Origin: Devosia equisanguinis
Lineage (GTDB): Bacteria; Pseudomonadota; Alphaproteobacteria; Rhizobiales; Hyphomicrobiaceae
Reading direction: 5' to 3'
Length of the DNA stretch: 45,662 nt
NCBI GenBank assembly: GCA_945889015.1
Contig: CAMDBL010000009.1
Coordinates: forward strand, 1-45,662
The stretch's first letter is position 1. Every line of letters begins with the position of its first letter. The translations under genes were made by a program, and so were the position numbers. Under the pieces are notes generated by a model. It ran no database searches. It worked only from the letters and a program-made list of their open reading frames with translations, and was not told the DNA's origin. Shown here in pieces: positions 1 through 9,429 of the stretch.

Positions 1-710
1 TCGCGGTCGTCTCGGCGGCCGGCTACGTCGCCATCAAGGTCGCGGGAGACCGCTGGGGCGTGCTGCTCGGCGCGGTGGCGGGTGGGCTCGTCTCCTCGAC
101 GGCGGTGACGTTGAACTTCGCGCGGCTGGCAGACGAGCACCCCGAGCGCGAGCCGCTGCTCAGGGCCGGGGTGCTGTTTTCCAGCGTCACCATGATGGCC
201 CGGGTGGCCGTGGTCGCCGGTCTGTTCAACGCAGCACTCCTCCCCGCGCTGCTGCCGCCGCTCGGCGCCGCCTCGCTGGTGTTCCTGACCTGGGGCTTCC
301 TGCTGGTACGCGCCACCGGCCCATCGCGCGAAAGCCATACCTTGGTGCTGACGAGCCCGTTCGAGATGGAGACGGTGCTCAAGTTCGGCGCGCTGCTGGC
401 GACGGTGATGCTCGCCTCGAAGGCGCTGACCCGGTTCGCCGGGCCTGCCGGGGCTTACGCTGTGGCCGCGGCCTCGGGAGTGGTCGACGTCGACGCGATC
501 ACCATGTCGATGGCGCGGCTCGGTGGTCAGGAGCTGGGGCTGGAAAGTGCGGCCGGCGCCATCCTGATCGCGGTCGCGGTGTCCTCGCTGACCAAGAGCG
601 CGCTTGCATGGTCGGCGGGGAATGCGAGCGTCGGGCGACGGCTCGGGGTCTGCATGGCCGCTGGCGTGCTCGCCGGGGCAGTCGCCTTCGTCGCCACGAT
701 CTGGATGTGA
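1..710 (+). CDS. DUF4010 / MgtC-SapB-like membrane protein, 3' part
   Basis: The reading frame is open from the first bases of the window, so the start lies upstream; the visible part is about 235 residues. It is almost wholly hydrophobic, with six or more likely membrane segments. The stretch GGLVSSTAVTLNFARLA close to the window edge matches the C-terminal DUF4010 half of MgtC/SapB-type membrane proteins, where this glycine-serine signature sits between helices. A second similar motif, AAASGVVDVDAITMSMARL, gives an internally repeated look typical of that family. Function is not established; the family is loosely tied to magnesium or envelope physiology. It ends in TGA at 708-710, followed by a 99-base spacer before the next gene on the same strand. 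Family assignment is fairly sure, function unknown. Confidence 0.8.
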   Translation, partial: AVVSAAGYVAIKVAGDRWGVLLGAVAGGLVSSTAVTLNFARLADEHPEREPLLRAGVLFSSVTMMARVAVVAGLFNAALLPALLPPLGAASLVFLTWGFLLVRATGPSRESHTLVLTSPFEMETVLKFGALLATVMLASKALTRFAGPAGAYAVAAASGVVDVDAITMSMARLGGQELGLESAAGAILIAVAVSSLTKSALAWSAGNASVGRRLGVCMAAGVLAGAVAFVATIWM

Positions 711-809
711 CGCCGCGGCAGTGAACGCCATTCGCCCACCTTAGCGGTTTGGTAAGCATGCCCCATTACCGTGCCCGCGACGTGTTGTCGTGTCGGTTGC
801 GGGGTCGTC

Positions 810-1817
810 ATGTCGTTTGTGAGGGGGCTCAACGTCGGTGAGATGCTGAAGCGCGGCAGCATCCGGGAAGCCGACGTGGCGCGCTTGCGACGCGCCGTCG
901 TCGAATACGGCCCGCTCGATCGCGACGAGGCCGAGATGCTGCTCGCCATCAATGACGGCTGCCCGGTGCAGGACGCCGCTTGGGCTGAGCCGCTCGTGGC
1001 CGCCATCACGGATTTCATCGTCAACCGTGAGGCGCCCGAGGGTTACATCTCGGTACAGAACGCTGAATGGCTTGCCGGCCATATCGCCACGCATGGCAGT
1101 ATCCAGAGCAAGGCCGAGTTGGAGCTGCTGCTCGCCGTGCTGGAAAAGGCGCGCTGGGCGCCCGAAAGCTTCTTCATGTTCGCGCTCGATCAGATCAAGC
1201 GGGCCGTGGTCAGTGGTCGCGGGCCGCTGCGCGCGGGCAAGTCCTTGCCGCCGGGACACATTACGGCCGCCGAGGTGCAGACGGTGCGCCGCATCCTGCT
1301 CGCTTTCGCCGGCGACGGCAGCATCGCCATCACGGCTGCCGAAGCCGAGGCGCTGTTTGCGATAGAGGAAGCGCTGAAGGGGGGGGCAGCCCCTCCCGAT
1401 TGGACCGATCTTTTCGTCAAGGCGGTCGCCAATGCGCTGCTGGCGGCGGTGGGACAGAAAGTGCCCGCGCGCCAGGACGCGCTGGGTCGGCGGCCGGACG
1501 GAGACGACGCCGTCAACGACTCGCCTGCCGCTGGCCTCGTGGATCTGGTGCGGGCGAGCCTCGCGGGGGTCTGGTCGGGTAGTCGCGAGCAGTCGCGCGA
1601 GGAACATGCGATCGGCGAGCTCGAACGCCGCTGGATCGAGATCATCACCAACGAGCCGATCGCGGCCGCAGCGCCCGACTGGCTGGTGACGCGGCTCGGG
1701 CGCGCCGGACAGGTCAGCGCCAACGGGCTGGCCTTGGTACAGGCTCTAAAGTCCGAGGGGCCACGCATGGGGCCGGCGCTGCAGGATCTCGTGGGGCGCA
1801 TCCCCGCGGCGGCTTGA
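810..1817 (+). CDS. Hypothetical protein with internal duplication
   Basis: A protein of 335 residues if started at ATG 810; the frame is open back to 771, and ATG 843 (MLKRGS) is also possible because a GAGGGGG run lies 15 bases ahead of it. I do not recognise a named family. Two stretches resemble each other: residues about 20-80 (ADVARLRRAVVEYG, then DEAEMLLAIND, then PLVAAITDFIV) and about 150-210 (AEVQTVRRILLAFAG, then AEAEALFAIEE, then DLFVKAVANALLA), so the protein arose by duplication of a helical unit of some 60 residues. No signal peptide or membrane segment is seen, so it is probably cytosolic. The C-terminal third (LERRWIEIITNEPIAAAAPDW) is not part of the repeat. Codon use matches that of its neighbours. 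Confidence 0.75.
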   Translation: MSFVRGLNVGEMLKRGSIREADVARLRRAVVEYGPLDRDEAEMLLAINDGCPVQDAAWAEPLVAAITDFIVNREAPEGYISVQNAEWLAGHIATHGSIQSKAELELLLAVLEKARWAPESFFMFALDQIKRAVVSGRGPLRAGKSLPPGHITAAEVQTVRRILLAFAGDGSIAITAAEAEALFAIEEALKGGAAPPDWTDLFVKAVANALLAAVGQKVPARQDALGRRPDGDDAVNDSPAAGLVDLVRASLAGVWSGSREQSREEHAIGELERRWIEIITNEPIAAAAPDWLVTRLGRAGQVSANGLALVQALKSEGPRMGPALQDLVGRIPAAA

Positions 1818-1965
1818 CCGTTGCGGGATGGGGATTTGCTCGTTGAACGGACTTCACACCTATTCCCGGTTGGCCCCTTCATTCGCCGTCTGAAATCTGC
1901 TGCATAGGGTGCCGCGTCGGCTCTCGAATGGCTCGGCGCGCGTGAGCACCGTGGAGCAGCCGAGC

Positions 1966-3306
1966 ATGCAGCCGATCGACCGGGACAAGCCTGACGCCGA
2001 GGATGGCGATCGCGTTTCGCTGTGGACCCAGATTTGGGAGATGTCCCACATTCTGGCGCCCGCAGTGCTCCTGGTGTTCGCCGCTTTCTGGTTCGCCTCC
2101 CGCTTCGTCGAGCCGGCACCGCCCAAGAGCGTGACGCTGGCAGCCGGCGGCACGGCGGGAGCCTACTATGCCTTCGGCAAGCGCTACGCCGAGGTACTGG
2201 CGAAATCCGGCGTCAAGCTCGAGGTCAGACCGACCGCGGGCTCGGTCGAGAACGTCAAGTTGATGGCTGACCCTGCGTCGGGCGTTTCGATTGCGCTGCT
2301 GCAGGGTGGCATCGGCGAGGCCAAGGCCATGGGCGAAGTGATGTCGCTCGGCCGCATGTTCCTGGAGCCGGTCTGGGTGTTCTACCGCGGCACCGGCACC
2401 ATCGACCGGCTGACGCAGTTGAAGGGCAAGCGGATCGCCGTCGGGCCGGAGGGCAGCGGCACCCGCGCGCTGGCCGAGGCCCTGCTGAAGCCCAACGACG
2501 TCTTCGGGGGCGAGACCACGCTGCTGCCGTTGACCTCGACGGCTGCCGCCGAGGCGCTGGCGAAGGGAGACGCCGACGCGATCTTCCTGGTGCTGGCCCC
2601 GGAGGCGCCGATCATCCAGTCGATGCTGCGCGATACCCGCTTCAGGCTGATGGGGTTCGCCCAGGCCGACGCCTACACGCGGCTCTTCCCCTATCTCTCG
2701 AAGGTCGTGCTGCCGCAGGGCGTGATCGATCTCGTCAACAACATCCCGGGGCAGGACGTGCCGATGCTGGCGGCGTCCGCGGCGCTGGTCGCCAAGGGGG
2801 ATCTGCACCCTGCGCTGGCCGGACTGCTGGCGGATGCCGCGCAGAGCGTGCACGCCGGCGGCAATCTGTTCTATCGCGCGGGGGAGTTCCCCAAGACCGT
2901 CGATCCCGAGTTCGCGATGTCGGACGATGCAGAGCGGGTCTACAAGACCGGCCAGTCCTTCCTGAAGCGCGTGCTGCCGTTCTGGCTCGCGATCTTCGTC
3001 GAGCGCATGGTCGTGATGATCGTGCCGATCGCGACCATACTCATCCCACTGTTCAAGATCGTGCCGCAGATCTACCAGTGGCGGATCAAGCGGCGGATCC
3101 TCTACTGGTACGCGCAACTCAAGCGTCTCGAGCGCCGTATCGCCGACGATCGGGGCATGGCGGATTCCGCCACCTACCGCAGCGAGATCGACCGGATCGA
3201 TGCCGCCGTGACGGTGATTCCGGTTCCCGTCTACTATTCCGAGCAGCTCTACAACCTGCGCAGTGCGATCGGGCTGGTGCGTCAGCGCGTCTACGGTCTG
3301 GCCTGA
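1966..3306 (+). CDS. TAXI-family TRAP solute receptor, membrane-anchored
   Basis: This 446-residue protein belongs to the TAXI branch of TRAP-transporter solute receptors: after an N-terminal hydrophobic segment (ILAPAVLLVFAAFWFASRF) come AAGGTAGAYYAFGKRYAEVL and GSVENVKLMADPASGVSIALLQGG, the typical ligand-binding lobe of the family. It differs from a free periplasmic receptor in keeping a C-terminal hydrophobic segment (near WLAIFVERMVVMIVPIATIL) followed by about 80 basic, probably cytosolic residues, so it seems fixed in the membrane at both ends. No TRAP permease lies nearby. ATG 1966 is preferred because GGAG stands ten bases ahead; GTG starts at 1909 and 1942 are in frame. The ligand is unknown; small organic acids are usual for the family. 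Confidence 0.85.
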   Translation: MQPIDRDKPDAEDGDRVSLWTQIWEMSHILAPAVLLVFAAFWFASRFVEPAPPKSVTLAAGGTAGAYYAFGKRYAEVLAKSGVKLEVRPTAGSVENVKLMADPASGVSIALLQGGIGEAKAMGEVMSLGRMFLEPVWVFYRGTGTIDRLTQLKGKRIAVGPEGSGTRALAEALLKPNDVFGGETTLLPLTSTAAAEALAKGDADAIFLVLAPEAPIIQSMLRDTRFRLMGFAQADAYTRLFPYLSKVVLPQGVIDLVNNIPGQDVPMLAASAALVAKGDLHPALAGLLADAAQSVHAGGNLFYRAGEFPKTVDPEFAMSDDAERVYKTGQSFLKRVLPFWLAIFVERMVVMIVPIATILIPLFKIVPQIYQWRIKRRILYWYAQLKRLERRIADDRGMADSATYRSEIDRIDAAVTVIPVPVYYSEQLYNLRSAIGLVRQRVYGLA

Positions 3307-3450
3307 ACGGGCTCGTCGTCCCCGGTGCCGTCGACGACGACAGCCTTGCTCCCATCGGCTGAGTTGTCGGCTCATGCTGCACCCGCTAAGAGTCAAGGTC
3401 GGCTCCTGCATCGGGCAGGGGCCGCACCGAGTGGGGCCGCCGGGGACCGC

Positions 3451-5469
<2,019 letters not shown>

Positions 5470-6861
5470 TCATATCACCACGAAATCATCAGCGGACAGC
5501 GTCAGGCCGGGCGTGAGCTGGGCGATCAGGATGGACGCTTTGCTGCCGCCGCCGTCGGCGTCGTAGCGGAGCGCGCCGGAGGCGGTGTCGTAGATCAGCA
5601 GCGGGCCGAGCGTCGTGGGCGTCACGTCGGCCGCCGCGATCACGTCCTCGGCCGGCAGCGCGCCGGCGGTGAACACCGCATACGTCCGATGATCGAGCGC
5701 GATGGTGTCCTCGCCCACTGTGAAATCCGTGATCCGCGCGAGGTTGGCGGCGGTGCGCGGAGCCGCCAGCACGAACGTGTCCGCGCCCGGACCGCCGGTC
5801 AGGGTGTCGTGGCCGTGGCCGCCCCAGAGGGTGTCCTGACCATAGCCGCCGAACAGCCTGTCGTCGCCGCCGCGGCCATAGACCGTGTCGGCGTTGTTGC
5901 CGCCGCGCAGCACATCGCTGCCGGTGCCGCCGATGATGACGTTGGCCTGGTTGTTGCCGGTGATGCTGACGGACGCCGCGCCGTTCCAGGTCACGTTCTC
6001 GACGAATGCCGCCGTCGCCCACGTGCCCGCCTGCAGCAGCAGCACCGTATCGACGCCGCCGTTCGCCCGCTCGACGACCACGTCGGCATGATCGATACGG
6101 AAGGTGTCGTCGCCCCGCCCGCCCGCGAGCATGTCGGCGAAGCGCGAGCCGGTGAGGGTGTCGGCACCGGCGGTGGCGGTGAGCGCGACGCCAGAGGTCA
6201 GCGCATGCGCGTCGACGGAGATGCCGGTCGTCGCTGATATCCGGCTGCCGAGATCGAGCGTGCCGCCGGGGCCGGTGAGGTTGAAGGCGGGCACGTTCTT
6301 GTCCACAAACGGACTGAACGCTCTTTCGATCGATTGAAACGCACTGAGCTGATCAATCTGGGCAGATACGACACTGACGATCCAGTTGCAGATCAAGACC
6401 TCGACATCTGAAAATGAGTAGCTGCCGAGACTCGGCGGATGCGCATACACCGTATCGAGGCCTTCGCCGCCATCGATCGAGCCGCCCTCTGAAAGCGTAG
6501 GTACCGGCCAGAGGTAGAACAACCATGCGCCATCGTCGCCCGAGCCGCCAAGGAGCGTATCTGCCTGACCGATTTCAGCGCCGAGAGTATCGTCGCCCGC
6601 GCCGCCATCCAGAAGATCGCTGCCAGGGTCCAGTCCGGCATTGAGCACCCATCCGCCACCACCGATAACGTCGTCGCCGTCCCCACCCCGGCACGTATCG
6701 TTGCCGGCCCCCCCGACGATCATGTCGAAGCCCGCGCCGCCAATCAGTGAATCGGCCCCTTCATACCCCCAAATCTCGTCATTCGTGGCCCCGCCCGCGA
6801 TCGTCTCGCCGAGCCGGGAGCCATCGAACTTGGTGTCGTAAAAGAGGGGCAGGAGCGTCAT
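5470..6861 (-). CDS. RTX-type calcium-binding repeat protein
   Basis: A 463-residue acidic protein made largely of glycine-aspartate nonapeptides of the GGxGxDxUx type: GGAGFDMIV and GGAGNDTCR near residues 40-60, GGAGDDTLG and GGSGDDGAW further on, GGRGDDTFR in the middle, then a run GGTGSDVLRGGNNADTVYG, GGYGQDTLW, GGHGHDTLT, GGPGADTFV. Such repeats fold into calcium-bound beta-rolls outside the cell. There is no N-terminal signal peptide, and the C-terminus (TPGLTLSADDFVVI) looks like an uncleaved type I secretion signal, but no ABC exporter or membrane-fusion protein is in the window. A non-repetitive stretch (about residues 135-220) separates two repeat blocks; I see no catalytic motif in it. 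The stop codon touches that of the upstream carboxylase gene. Confidence 0.85.
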   Translation of the reverse strand: MTLLPLFYDTKFDGSRLGETIAGGATNDEIWGYEGADSLIGGAGFDMIVGGAGNDTCRGGDGDDVIGGGGWVLNAGLDPGSDLLDGGAGDDTLGAEIGQADTLLGGSGDDGAWLFYLWPVPTLSEGGSIDGGEGLDTVYAHPPSLGSYSFSDVEVLICNWIVSVVSAQIDQLSAFQSIERAFSPFVDKNVPAFNLTGPGGTLDLGSRISATTGISVDAHALTSGVALTATAGADTLTGSRFADMLAGGRGDDTFRIDHADVVVERANGGVDTVLLLQAGTWATAAFVENVTWNGAASVSITGNNQANVIIGGTGSDVLRGGNNADTVYGRGGDDRLFGGYGQDTLWGGHGHDTLTGGPGADTFVLAAPRTAANLARITDFTVGEDTIALDHRTYAVFTAGALPAEDVIAAADVTPTTLGPLLIYDTASGALRYDADGGGSKASILIAQLTPGLTLSADDFVVI

Positions 6862-7007
6862 CGCTTGATCCGGTTCCGTTCATCGGCGAAATTGGAGACC
6901 GTTCCCGTCCGCCAACGTGCGCGCCCGCCAGCCTAGGCCGGCGCTGTTAACGAAGTCGAAATGCCGACGGATGATCCGGAGGCTTTGTAACCTAACACCG
7001 GGTGAAG

Positions 7008-7084
7008 ATCCCGGCTCTGCGGCGCGTGCCGCGCCTTCGGCCGGGATAACGAACGTGGAGGTGTGCCCCTCGGTTACCGTTCGT
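7008..7084. other. Two consecutive nested inverted repeats in a divergent spacer
   Basis: The 277-base spacer between the divergent RTX and DUF805 genes contains two back-to-back nested stem-loops. In the first, ATCCCGGC (7008-7015) pairs perfectly with GCCGGGAT (7040-7047) and encloses GCGGC (7019-7023) pairing with GCCGC (7028-7032). In the second, ACGAACG (7049-7055) pairs with CGTTCGT (7078-7084) and encloses GAGG (7058-7061) pairing with CCTC (7068-7071). Because the flanking genes diverge, neither is a normal terminator. They could form a structured leader of the DUF805 transcript or a small RNA, or be protein-binding palindromes. Confidence 0.5.
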
Positions 7085-7138
7085 CAACCATGTTGCCCGT
7101 AGCGTGCGTGCACAACCTCGTGCACGGGCGACCGCATC

Positions 7139-7663
7139 ATGCTCCACGGCCTCCTTCCACTGCGCGCCTTTCTCGATCCGCGCGGGCGCTCCGACCGTCG
7201 GGGACTGCTGGTGGTGACGGGTGTGCTGCTGGCGCTGCAGGGAGGGGCGGCGGCGCTGGTGCTGCTCACCGGCCGGGTGCCGCATGGTCCCGTCGCGTGG
7301 CTCATCGAGGCGGCGTTCCTGTGGCTCGGGATCGTCGCGACCGCGCGGCGGCTGCACGACTGCGGCCACTCCGCTTGGTGGATCGCCGGGGTCTCGCTCG
7401 CCGTGATGGTGTGGTGCTTCGTGCTGACGACCTCGGTGGTGCTGTTCGCGGGTCCGGCCGCGTTCGCGCAGGGCTCGCCATGGTTCACCGCGACGCTCGC
7501 CGCCGTCATGGGGCCGGTGCTGGCGCTGCTGGTGTGGCTGCATTTCGAAGCCGGGGAGGGCGGTGACAACGCCTATGGTCCTCCACCGACGGGCTCGGGC
7601 TTCAGCGGGCCGCTGCCGGAGCAGCGTCTCGAGCACGGCGGGCGGATGATGCGTGGCATTTGA
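7139..7663 (+). CDS. DUF805-like inner-membrane protein
   Basis: A 174-residue membrane protein with about four hydrophobic segments. The motif ATARRLHDCGHSAWW (about residues 66-80) is the hallmark of DUF805 proteins, where an RxHD.G..WW core sits just before a membrane helix. The N-terminus HGLLPLRAFLDPRGR also matches the family opening, in which a short segment precedes the first helix. The last 35 residues (from GEGGDNAYGPPP) are polar and rich in glycine and proline, again as in DUF805 proteins, whose C-termini often read GDNRYGPDP. Function is unknown. The next gene on the same strand starts 99 bases downstream. Confidence 0.8.
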   Translation: MLHGLLPLRAFLDPRGRSDRRGLLVVTGVLLALQGGAAALVLLTGRVPHGPVAWLIEAAFLWLGIVATARRLHDCGHSAWWIAGVSLAVMVWCFVLTTSVVLFAGPAAFAQGSPWFTATLAAVMGPVLALLVWLHFEAGEGGDNAYGPPPTGSGFSGPLPEQRLEHGGRMMRGI

Positions 7664-7762
7664 GCCAGCTCGAAATTGAACAGGGTTTCCACGACTTGCC
7701 CGCCATCGCGAATGACGGCATATCTGTGGCGGGCTCGGGATTGGCAACGAAGGGATCACAGC

Positions 7763-8338
7763 ATGCGCGCTAGCCGATCGGTTTTCCATTCCGCATTCGT
7801 CGCGTTGTCGCTGGTGGGCGCGATGCTGCTGCCCACCGCCGCCAGCGCGCAGGGCTTCTTCTCGTTCCTGTGGGGCGGTGGCTCGCGCAGCACGGTGTCG
7901 TTCTCGCCGAGCTATCAGCCGGGCCAGATCATCGTCAGCTTCGGTGATCGCAAACTCTATTGGGTCTATGCGCGCGGCGAGGCGATCAGCTATCCGATCG
8001 CGGTGCCCCGCGCCCAGAGCCGCTGGCAGGGCGTCACGCGCGTCTCCGACAAGCGGGTCAATCCGACCTGGACGCCGACGGCCGAGATGCGCCGGGAAAA
8101 CCCGCGCCTGCCGATCTCGATGCCGGGCGGTCATTCGCAGAACCCGCTCGGCGTGCGCGCGCTCTACCTCGGCTCCTCGATGTATCGCATCCACGGCACC
8201 GACGCGCCGTGGACCATCGGCGACGCGGTCTCCAAGGGCTGCATCCGGATGTACAACGAGGACGTGCTCGATCTGTATCCGCGCGTGCCGGTCGGTACAC
8301 GCGTCACCGTCACCTGGCAGAAGTTCAGCGCCTGGTGA
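7763..8338 (+). CDS. L,D-transpeptidase (YkuD domain), secreted
   Basis: A 191-residue periplasmic enzyme. ATG 7763 is preceded by AAGGGA and begins a clear signal peptide (FVALSLVGAMLLPTAASAQ, cleaved near residue 29). The YkuD domain follows: the catalytic block has His144 in YRIHGTDAPW and Cys160 and Arg162 in SKGCIRM, the HxxT...SKGCxRM arrangement of active L,D-transpeptidases. Such enzymes form 3-3 peptidoglycan cross-links or attach proteins to peptidoglycan. The compact size (signal plus catalytic domain, no LysM or PG-binding domain) is the usual short alphaproteobacterial form, of which these genomes carry many copies. A perfect hairpin at 8369-8388 lies just after the gene. Confidence 0.92.
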   Translation: MRASRSVFHSAFVALSLVGAMLLPTAASAQGFFSFLWGGGSRSTVSFSPSYQPGQIIVSFGDRKLYWVYARGEAISYPIAVPRAQSRWQGVTRVSDKRVNPTWTPTAEMRRENPRLPISMPGGHSQNPLGVRALYLGSSMYRIHGTDAPWTIGDAVSKGCIRMYNEDVLDLYPRVPVGTRVTVTWQKFSAW

Positions 8339-8368
8339 TCGAGCATCGACCGAGCCGGGTTTCTGCTG

Positions 8369-8388
8369 CGGCCGCCTTCGGGCGGCCG
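8369..8388. terminator. Hairpin with TTCG loop between convergent genes
   Basis: CGGCCGCC (8369-8376), loop TTCG, GGCGGCCG (8381-8388): a perfect eight-base stem closed by a very stable tetraloop. It sits between the end of the L,D-transpeptidase gene and the end of the TetR gene on the other strand, so it can serve both. No long T tract follows on either side. Confidence 0.65.
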
Positions 8389-8410
8389 TTCGCGTTCCAG
8401 CGCACGGAGT

Positions 8411-9076
8411 CTAGCTCAGGCCGCGCATCACGTTCTCGACGATGAAGCGGATCTGGCGCTCGCACTGGGCGGGATCGAACGGCGCGAGTTTCCCGTCGAT
8501 CGACAGCACGACGATGCCGTGGACGGCCGAGAACAGCGCGTGTGCGGCGTCCTGGCGGGTGGGGGCATCGGGAATGGCCGCGACGAGCTGGGCCTCGATC
8601 AGCGCCAGCAGACGGCGGCGGTCCTCGCGGTAAGAGGCCGGCGCCAGTTTGTCGTCGGACAGGCGATGTTCGAACACCGCGCGCCAGCGCAGCTGGTTGG
8701 CGGTCGCGAAGTCGAGGTAGGCGCTGGCGAGCGCCATCAGGCGGGTCGGCGTGTCGGCGGCGGCCGAACGGGTGGCCGCCGCATTCAGGATGCGGCCGAG
8801 ATCGCCGAGCGTGCGCTCGTTGACGGCGAGGATCAAACCGTCGATGTCGCCGAAGACATTGTAGAGCGTGCCGACCGAGCAGTTGGCCGCCTGCGCGAGC
8901 CGGCGCGCCTGTACGGCCGCGAGGCCCTCGGTGACGATGACCTGCTCGGCCGCACCCATCAGCGCGATGCGCAGCCGGTCGCGATAGGTATCGGGCTCGG
9001 AAGCCGCCATCTTGGCCTTTCGGTGTGCCGCGTCGGCCGCGGGGGCGGGGGTCTGCTCGTCGCGTGGCTTGCTCAC
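8411..9076 (-). CDS. TetR/AcrR-family transcriptional regulator
   Basis: A 221-residue repressor-type protein if begun at GTG 9076, chosen for the AGGA eight bases ahead; ATG 9010 (MAASEPDTYRD) is an equally acceptable alternative, and the frame is open back to 9202. The DNA-binding domain is standard: AAEQVIVTEGLAAVQARRLA then QAANCSVGTLYNVFGDIDGL, the TetR helix-turn-helix. The C-terminal ligand domain contains WRAVFEHRL and ALFSAVHGIVVLSI, resembling the WHG-type TetR C-terminal domain. It is divergent from pspA, and the 350-base spacer holds two palindromes with identical TGAAC-N3-GTTCA cores, so it probably represses itself and the pspA unit. The inducer is unknown. Confidence 0.88.
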   Translation of the reverse strand: MSKPRDEQTPAPAADAAHRKAKMAASEPDTYRDRLRIALMGAAEQVIVTEGLAAVQARRLAQAANCSVGTLYNVFGDIDGLILAVNERTLGDLGRILNAAATRSAAADTPTRLMALASAYLDFATANQLRWRAVFEHRLSDDKLAPASYREDRRRLLALIEAQLVAAIPDAPTRQDAAHALFSAVHGIVVLSIDGKLAPFDPAQCERQIRFIVENVMRGLS

Positions 9077-9216
9077 CGGTGTGATCCTCGACACTTGTCC
9101 CGACCGTGCGGGTTCTCGGTAGGGTCTGCGACCTGGGCGCGTGGCTGCAGACGGGAACGCACGGGATGATGCAACGCGTGCCCTCAAGCCAGTCTTAATC
9201 ATGATTTGGGCTTGGT

Positions 9217-9231
9217 GTGAACCCAGTTCAC
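9217..9231. promoter_or_regulatory. Palindromic operator 1, probable TetR site
   Basis: GTGAAC CCA GTTCAC is a perfect inverted repeat (7-base arms if the flanking T9216/A9232 pair is counted). It lies in the spacer between the divergent TetR gene and pspA and shares its core, TGAAC-N3-GTTCA, with the palindrome at 9275-9289. The symmetry, size and position suit a TetR dimer. Assignment to this regulator is inferred from position. Confidence 0.6.
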
Positions 9232-9274
9232 ATTTTTGTTTGCGTCGGAGCTCGGTTCACGGCATATTGACGGA

Positions 9275-9289
9275 ATGAACTAAGTTCAT
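9275..9289. promoter_or_regulatory. Palindromic operator 2, probable TetR site
   Basis: ATGAAC TAA GTTCAT is a perfect inverted repeat with the same TGAAC-N3-GTTCA core and spacing as the site at 9217-9231; the two centres are 58 bases apart. A further half-site, GGTTCAC, lies at 9254-9260 between them. Two matched sites suggest one operator per divergent promoter or co-operative binding. The rest of the 9077-9429 spacer shows no gene and no convincing sigma-54 element. Confidence 0.6.
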
Positions 9290-9429
9290 GTCAGTTCCAC
9301 AGGGCATAACGGTGTCGACAATAGTTTTGGCTCCGTTTCGGATGTCTGAGTGTTGGAAATCTGCGCCCTGGCTGTGTGGATGATGATGAACGCGGATCAT
9401 GAGAGTGATGGAGTGAGGAGAGTGGCCCC

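Noticed and set aside
9216-9232. TGTGA...TCACA as a CRP/FNR-type site
   Set aside because: The spacer between half-sites is seven bases rather than six, and the sister palindrome at 9275-9289 lacks TGTGA, so a TetR operator explains both better.
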